Shown one piece after another: positions 57,432-64,000 of a stretch of 64,000 nucleotides of DNA (position 1 is the first letter of the stretch; every line of letters starts with the position of its first letter). The position numbers and the translations under genes were made by a program. The stretch is from positions 1 to 64,000 of the forward strand of contig JAYEVE010000319.1 of the NCBI GenBank assembly GCA_036346375.1. The letters are read 5' to 3'. This DNA comes from Guadua angustifolia (Eukaryota > Streptophyta > Magnoliopsida > Poales > Poaceae). The notes beneath the pieces are model-generated. The model was not told the origin of the DNA. It searched no databases and was given only the letters and a program-made list of their open reading frames with translations.

Positions 57432-59190
57432 ATGGCAACAATCAGTGGAATCGTCGTCACCTTTGCCCCCGACCAGGCTTTCCACTTTGGGAGCCCGGAC
57501 TTCATCACGGAAAACCTCGGCAAGCTTGCTCTCTCAGATTCAGACTAAATCCAATCTGGGAGGGACTTCAACGGTACTTCATCTGGACTTTCGTTTGAGT
57601 TGGGGAACGCCACGGCCGTCTACTCACAAGTAGTACGCCAGGGGCTTACTTCCCAACTCAGATATGGTGAGGATTCAACCAAGAATGAATCTCGGATGGT
57701 GGGCGTCATCAGCAGCAATCCACTTGGATTCGAAGATCTAGTCGACTTTTCCCTTCTTCACTCCTCTGGCTCGGAGACCGAGTTAGAGAGCAGCATGGGA
57801 AGTTGCCAAGATTTCCGTGGCGTCTACGTAATTGAAGATCAGCGGACCAAATCTCAACGCCAACGAGATGCTAAAGAAACTGCGGAGGCAGATCGACTTC
57901 GCTGTGAGGCCCAAGAAGCGCGTCTTGATCTCTCGAGCGAGCCCATAGCGTCAGCGAAGACATCTTCTGAGGAAAAAATGGGGGACCAAGCTGTTTTCCA
58001 TATACTGCAGTAGAACATCGTCGCTTCCAAGACACTCCTCGACACCCTAAACCTAATGCTCGGAGTCGATAGCCCGGCTGCCCCAATCGTGGCCCAAGTT
58101 AAGGCGGTGGTGACAGCGGCAGCAATTCAGCACAACCAAGGAGATCCAGTGGGGATGTCGCACTCCTGTGCTTGCACAATCACTCAGACCGCTAGCAGTC
58201 GAACCGCATGTAGTCGGTATGAGTCCTACCGTGATGAAGATGCCCACCGGAATCTCAACCGTGATCTCCGCTTGGACCTTAATGCCAGGCGGCGTGAGCA
58301 AGAAGAGGATGAACGGCGCTGGCGTGACGATGACTACGAGCATTATCGCGACGATTGCAGAGACCACCACCACCATGGCCGGCGTGATGGCGAAGATCGC
58401 CGAGTCAGAACTCTGCCACGCTGGTCTCCACTGTGGCGCAATGACGGATCCATTAATGGGGTCCGCGCGTTTACCTCTCAGCTCCGCCGAGTGGTATGGC
58501 CTGAAGGCTTCAACCCTAAGGGCATCATCAAGTTCGACAGGGAGAGACCCAGAGGCTTGGCTGCAGGTTTATGCCCTCGAAGTCAAGGCAGTCGGAGGTA
58601 ACCACAACGTGATGGCAAACTACTTATCGATCATGCTCACCCCATCGGCTCAGACCTGGCTCATAGGACTTCTGGAGAATTCTATAGATTTCTGGAGAGA
58701 TCTTTGTGAGCAATTCGCCATAATTCATCACAGGACCCGTGGGACCTGTACCAACTCCATCAAAAGAAGAATGAGTCTCTTGGGAATTCATCCGACGCTT
58801 CATGCAGAAGAAAAACACAATCCGGGACATCTCAAATGCGGTCGTCATAGTGGCTTTTCAGAAAGGAGTCAGCGACACCAACCTAATCAAAAAGATGTCC
58901 TAGAAACCATCGACTATGGTGAAGGAGATGTTCGCATTAGCGGACCATTATGATACGGCCTCGAACGCCCTACTCGAGCGCTAAGATGACCGTCCACAAT
59001 AGAAGGACAAGAAGGACCACGCTGAGTCTTCCAAGCAGAAGGACAAGAAGCAGAAGGGCGGGGAGCTGGTCGCGGTTGGACCTGAGCGCCGTGGATAGGA
59101 GATTATGACAAGGTAATGGATGCACAATGTCCTTTCCATCTCAAGGGAAAACATGCTACCAAAGATTGCTTCACTTTAAAAAGGTTCATG
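57432..59190 (+). pseudogene. Gypsy gag (G), frameshifted
   Basis: Starts MATISGIVVTFAPDQ near 57432. The N-terminal half is highly charged (KSQRQRDAKETAEADRLR, then a Arg/Asp/His-rich stretch near 58290-58390). The retrotrans_gag core appears around 58540-58760 (DPEAWLQVYALEVKAVGGN, MLTPSAQTWLIGLLENS, FWRDLCEQF). A CCHC-like knuckle is at about 59125-59180. Frame changes occur around 57550, 58000, 58600 and 58750. Confidence 0.78.
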
Positions 59191-59349
59191 CAAGAAAGCA
59201 ACAAACAATCAGAACCAGATAAAGGTGAGGCAAGCAAGAAGCGGGACCCCCTGGTGATGATGAGCTTAATTACATATTCGGGGGCTTAGCTGCATATGAG
59301 TCCAAGCAAAAGCAAAAACTTACCGCTCGGGAGATCAATGCAGTCATGC

Positions 59350-59600
59350 CGGCGACCCCCTAATACTCGAGGTGGTCCGAAGTTCCGATAACATTTGACC
59401 GCTCGGATCACCCCGACCATGTTCCATACCCAGGGAGATATCCTCTGGTGCTGGACCCCGTTATTCGCAGCGTCAAACTCAAGAGAGTGCTGGTCGACGG
59501 AGGGAGCAGACTCAACGTCCTTTTCTCCAGAACCTTCGATGAGATGAAGATCCCTCACTCTAAGCTGAAGTGAGGCTCATCGCCGTTCCACTGGGTAATC
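59350..59600 (+). pseudogene. Gypsy aspartic protease (G)
   Basis: Cleaves the polyprotein in the family. Reads FDRSDHPDHVPYPGRYPLV and then LVDGGSRLNVLF, which contains the active-site D-G-G-S form typical of Tat elements. Stops at about 59364 and 59571. Confidence 0.78.
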
Positions 59601-60083
59601 ACCGGGACCTTGTCGGTACCACTTGGGCAGATCACCGCCTATCATGTTCGATCGAAGAGAATTACGGACCGAGTACCGAATTTCAAGTGGTCGATTTGAG
59701 ACGGCGTACCACGCCATCTTGGGAAGGCCAAGCCTAGCCAAGTTCATGGCAGTGCCGCACTACCCTTATTTGGCGTTGAAGATGCTAGGGCCAAAAGGCA
59801 TTATCATGGTTTGTGGTGATGTCAAGCAATCCTTTATGCGTGGCGAGAGAGTGAATTTTGTTGAGTTGCTGAAACGTCGGCCGACATGGAGAAGATTCGA
59901 CTGGCAGCTACGGACCTACAAGACAAAGGAGACATCCCAGCCAAGAAGCAGGCCAAGTCAGGAAGAAAGCCTGACGAAGGAGTCAAGAAGGTAACACTCA
60001 ATCTGTCCAACTCGGCCAAGACGGATCTGATTGGGACAGGGCTCGATCATAAATAGGAAGACTCGCTCGTCACCTTCCTCTAG

Positions 60084-60900
60084 GTGAACAGGGACATATT
60101 TGCTTCGAAGCCATTTGATATGCCTGGTGTCCCTAGGGAGGTGATTGAGCACTCTCTGAACGTTCACGAGAAGGCAAGACCAATCAAGCAACAGCTCCGG
60201 CGGTTCGTGCAAGATCGCTACGATGCTATTAGGGAGGAGATCACCAAACTTTTAGCTACTGGCTTTATAAAAGAAGTGTATCATCCCGACCGATTAGCAA
60301 ATCCAGTTCTTGTTCGCAAGAAGAATAAAAGTTGGCGTATGTGTGTTGATTATACTGATCTCAACAAGGCGTGCCCAAAAGATCCATTCGGGATGCCTCG
60401 CATCGATCAAGTGGTAGACTCAACCGTCGGGTGCGAGCTCCTGAGTTTCCTATATGTTTTACTCGGGGTATCACTAGATCAGACTAAAAGAGGAAGACTG
60501 CATTAATACTTCGTTCATCATGCCGTTTGGGGCTTTCTGCTATGTCACAATGCCATTCGGGTTAAAAAACGCTGGCGCAACCTATTAGCGCATGATACAA
60601 CGGCGTTTTCACAATCAACTCGGACGCAACGCGGATGCATACGTGGATGACGTTGTTGTCAAGTCTCAAATAAAGGAGGACCTCGTCTCTAATTTGGCTG
60701 AGACGTTCGAGGGCCTGAGGGTCTACAAGATGAAGCTCAACTCCGAGAAGTGTGTCTTCGAAGTCCCTTCAGGAAAGCTACTCGAATTCATCGTATCTCA
60801 TTGCGGTATCGAAGCAAACCCGAAGAAGATCAACGCCATCAGGAAGATGGAACCCCCGACTTGCCAGAAGGACGTCCAGAAGCTCACATGATGCATGGTC
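60084..60900 (+). pseudogene. Gypsy reverse transcriptase (G), inactive
   Basis: 60084-60506 holds the N-terminal motifs (PFDMPGVPREVIEHSL, SWRMCVDYTDLNKACPKD, GMPRIDQVVDST). The first catalytic aspartate region is destroyed (SFLYVLLGVSLDQ). A frame change follows, and ITPFG-type motifs resume in another frame. 60592-60891 has NADAYVDDVVVKS, with the active-site Asp pair intact, then the connection (LNSEKCVFEVPSGKLLEF, NPKKINAIRKMEPPTCQ). Confidence 0.88.
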
Positions 60901-60959
60901 GCACTCAGCAAATTTATTTCCAGCCTGGGGATGTGGGGGATACCGTTTTTCAAGCTCCT

Positions 60960-61930
60960 TAAGAAGTAGGGCAAATTCCAATGGACTCCCGAGGCACAAC
61001 AAGCTTTTGAGGATCTCAAGACATTCCTGACCACACCTCCAGTGTTGGTTTCACCGATGCCCGAGGAACTCTTTTTTCTTTACATAGCAGCAATGACTCA
61101 TGTAGTCAGCGCCGCAATCATTGTGGAGTGGGAGGAGACAGGACACCTACAGAAGATTCAGTGCCCAGTTTATTTCGTTAGCGAGGTATTGGGCGAGTCA
61201 AGGTATGGTGCCCTCAAATACAAAAACTTTTGTATGCCGTATTGATTACCTCTCGCAAGCTTAAGCATTATTTTCAAGAGCACACAATTTCAGTGGTCAC
61301 TTTTTTTTCCGATTGGAGACATACTCCACAACCGGGAAGCTACTAGGAGAATTGCAAAGTGGGCAGTCGAGCTCGAAGCCTTCGACATTTTATTGAAGCC
61401 GTGGACTGCCATCAAATCACAAGCACTCACCGACTTCACCGCCAAGTGGATAGAACTGCAAAATCCCACAACCGTTGAAGAGCTTGAGTATTGGACAATG
61501 TACTTCGATGGTTCTCTCATGCTCAGCGGCGTGGGGGTAGGAGTAGTGCTCATCTCTCCAAGAGGGGAACAGTTAAAATACGTTCTTCAAATTCATTTTT
61601 CAGCATCAAACAACGCCGCCGAGTACGAGACACTCATCCACAGGCTCCGTATCACCATATCGCTCGGTATCCGATGATTGACGGTTCACGAGGACTCGCA
61701 GCTCTTGATCAACTAAGTACAGAAGGATTGGTCATGCATCGGCGATAATATGGCCACGTACTGCTAGGAGGTACACAAATTGGAGGACAAATTTGACGGG
61801 TTGGAGCTTATCCACGTGCTCCACCGAGATAATGAAGTAGCAGACGAGCTCGCAAGATTAGGTTCCAGTCGGACAGCAGTTTCGGCTGGCGTATCTATTG
61901 AAGAGCTTCAAAAACCTACGATAAGCCGAC
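60960..61930 (+). pseudogene. Gypsy RNase H domain (G)
   Basis: Connection at 61042-61240 (SAAIIVEWEETGHLQKI, VYFVSEVLGESRYG). The core is at 61393-61677 (ADFVA-like region, YFDGSLMLSGVGVGVVLI, NNAAEYETL) with catalytic D and E. Then comes HEDSQLLI near 61700, where the family has GDSQL, and DNEVADELARLGS near 61835. Frame breaks at about 61245, 61310 and 61677. Confidence 0.85.
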
Positions 61931-62049
61931 AGTAGGAGTCAAACAAGTCGAAGGAAATGCTGGCCGAGACGGAAGTTTTGGTCATCAACCCTGTCCCTAT
62001 CTGGATTATCTATTGAAGGACAAGCTCCCTGAAGATCGTACACAGGCAG

Positions 62050-62291
62050 AACGCGTTACGTGCCAGAGTAAAAGCTATGTAGTGGTCGGGGAAGAGCTCT
62101 TTTGAAAGAGTGCCTTTGGAGTACTAAGGTGGTGCATATCAGAACAAGAAGGGAAGAATCTCCTTAAAGAAATTCACTCAGGAGTTTGCGGGCATCATGT
62201 AGCATCAAGCACTCTAGTTGGAAAGGCTTATCGTCAAGATTTCTTCTGGCCGACTACAGTAATAGATGCGGAGGACATCGTCCGTACATGT
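62050..62291 (+). pseudogene. Gypsy integrase zinc module (G), cut by I
   Basis: HHCC start of integrase: KNLLKEIHSGVCGHHVASS with the two histidines, then YRQDFFWPTTVIDAED and IVRTC, where the reading stops at the junction with I. Confidence 0.75.
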
Positions 62292-64000
62292 TGTTGGGAA
62301 CCGAATCTGCAAATCAGAACCCTCTGTGTATTCTGTACTAGTCCAGGATCACGCTAGTATACACAGGATGAACAGTGTTGAAGTACCACAATCATACACA
62401 GCGGAAATAATAATAAAGTACTTCAAGCATAATTATAACCGAGTTACACGACCTATGGTCACCTTAGAATAATTCGCCACGCAGGGTGATAAATATCAAA
62501 GTAGCACAAGTTCAATAGCGGAAGCAAAAGTACGGTAATGAAACCCCTCGTAGCCACAGGCAACCGACGAGGCTTAATCCCTAATCCTCCTGGCCTTCGT
62601 TGAACTCTCTTCCCAAGCTGGCATAGCTTCTTCTTCTGAGGTTGTTGTTGAAGCAAGGGTGAGTATACAACATACTCAACAAGTCATGCACAATGCAGTT
62701 CTATTACTACATGCATGGCTTAGTCCAAAGGAAAGGCTTAAATGGTTATTTTGCATAAAGAAGCATTTCTTTTTAACAGGTAATCCTATTAGATTAAAGG
62801 CGGTAAACCAATATTAATAATAATTAATTTCTCAATTCTTTTCCAAGAGTTTGGCACACAGCCCTAAGTTTGATTCATCAGTCTTTGGCACACAGCCACC
62901 CATTCCACATCTTTTATTTTTAAAATCTAACCCTTGACTGTAATCCCCGAGCATTGTCCAATACCGCGGATGCGGCTATTCGAATAGATTCAACACACAC
63001 ACTCTGTAGAGGCTGTACACTTTACCCACAGGATACAGTCGCTCACCACATGGGCGATTGATTGCAACAAAGTCTTTCGGAGACTAACACTTAACCAGTG
63101 AACATCTCGATGTGCCTTTCTAACACTTCCCTCACACAGAGCCAAAGTTTAGAACGAGCAAATCTGATTGGATGGGTACCAAGCCGCAAACAGTCGCTCC
63201 CCATACGACTACATTTTTGTGTATGCTGTCGCCTGAGGGGTCAAAGGAAAGATATTAGAAACCTACTAAACTAGGTCCGTCCCATTAGGACAAGTGGTTG
63301 TCTGAGAAACTCAGTTCAAAGGCTCGCTTAAGGTGAAGTCCTTAAGCATCCCTGCAAGACATCCATTTTATATTTCTCGGCACATAGCCTTCACCATCTT
63401 AACACATCCCGTTGCCACACAGGCCCACCTAGCATGAAGCCTTCTTGCCACTTGCCCCGGTCCAAAACATTTCCCACCTCGATTTGCATTTATGCAACAC
63501 ATGCCAATGCCCACGTCATTGCATGAGTAAAACCACACAGGTCGCTACCCCCAATTCCATCTTATAACATCATCGCATTATTCCAAAATGCGTTTCATAA
63601 TTGTTTAGTCAATATTCTTTTGCAAATTTGAAAGTCATTCAACGCACATAAGTATACTAGCGACTAATCACGGTCTAGCCTCCGTGTTGGCATTTATATA
63701 ACAACCAACATAAATTAACATCTTATGGTGACAAGGATTTGAGGCGTACAAATAGTATTAACAAGGTGGCATAAACAAGATAGGTATTTTAACTACTTTT
63801 CCCACATGAGCAATATCATTTTTAATTAGCATAGCATGCATAACTTGAATCGAGATATATTTGAAAATCTAGGGCAATATGGTCAAAGCATGACTTGCCT
63901 TCAAACAGCAGATTGATTCTGGTCTGGCTCTTGCGATGGTTCTCGAAATCCTCTTGACGGCTTAACGGCAATTGAGTCTCTGGCGCATTCAGCGAACATA
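62292..64000. mobile_element. Element I: left end of a large LTR, partial
   Basis: Abrupt change from G integrase to non-coding sequence starting TGTTGGGAACCG. It continues AT-rich to the window end, with no gene seen. GGCACACAGCC-type repeats occur around 62850-62900, and the composition resembles the D LTR. The far end, orientation and TSD are outside the window. Confidence 0.5.

Larger units (their letters stand above)
56854..62291 (+). mobile_element. Element G: Tat-type gypsy, decayed autonomous copy
   Basis: Plus strand: partial LTR, PBS, gag, protease, RT, RNase H, integrase start. The domain order is the standard gypsy order. Frames are broken in many places. The 3' half of integrase and the 3' LTR are not in the window, because I begins at about 62292 in the integrase zinc module. 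Confidence 0.88.

Overview
This is a plant nuclear window, almost certainly from a grass (Poaceae). The one clear host gene is a 142-codon, intronless translation initiation factor eIF1A at 48442-48870 (+). Nearly everything else is LTR retrotransposon: Ty3/gypsy elements of the Tat/RIRE2 type (primer-binding site GTTGGCGCGCCAGGTAGGGG or close), a large-LTR gypsy-type derivative, gag-only Ty1/copia elements (primer-binding site TGGTATCAGAGC), and solo LTRs. No rRNA or tRNA gene and no CRISPR array was seen.

Left part (1-15840). Positions 1-2505 hold the pol of a decayed gypsy element (J, minus strand: RT, RNase H, start of integrase). Positions 2506-6090 are a run-length-inflated A/T block that looks like failed consensus, not biology. 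From about 5990 to 13144 lies a non-autonomous gypsy element (C, minus strand) with 956-bp LTRs, PBS, PPT, a gag with an in-frame amber codon, and a long leader that has taken up a solo LTR (K1). Positions 13145-15840 are non-coding repeat-like DNA (H).

Centre (15841-46373). This is a nest of retrotransposons whose borders are largely fixed by target-site duplications (TSDs). Gypsy E (15841-46368, TSD AGTTG) sits in H. Inside E lies gag-only copia B (about 17640 to about 40190). Inside B, in opposite orientation, lies gag-only copia A (22498-36538, TSD AAAGT). Inside the A gag gene lies the large-LTR derivative D (24654-34012, TSD AGAAT). B also carries two solo LTRs (K2, TSD AGATG; L, TSD ATATT). 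A second run-length-inflated block (about 40195-42684) hides the right end of B and the 5' part of the E pol; the E integrase and a remnant antisense gene follow.

Right part (46374-64000). H resumes, then come a probable solo copia LTR, the eIF1A promoter and gene, a 160-bp direct repeat downstream of eIF1A, Tat-type element F (50534-56853) with an antisense transposase_28-like gene in place of pol, and Tat-type element G (56854-62291) with decayed gag-protease-RT-RNase H-integrase. G is cut by the start of another large element (I, 62292 to the window end).

The most notable observations are: the TSD-dated nest; an LTR (A) whose ends are 330-bp inverted repeats around a spacer with five copies of an ACACATGC-cored motif; several 3' LTRs cut back to short U5 stubs with TSDs preserved; a 26-residue repeat array in the A gag; a hairpin cluster in the D LTR; a recurring CATAACTT-type motif shared by unrelated elements; and the two artefact blocks.
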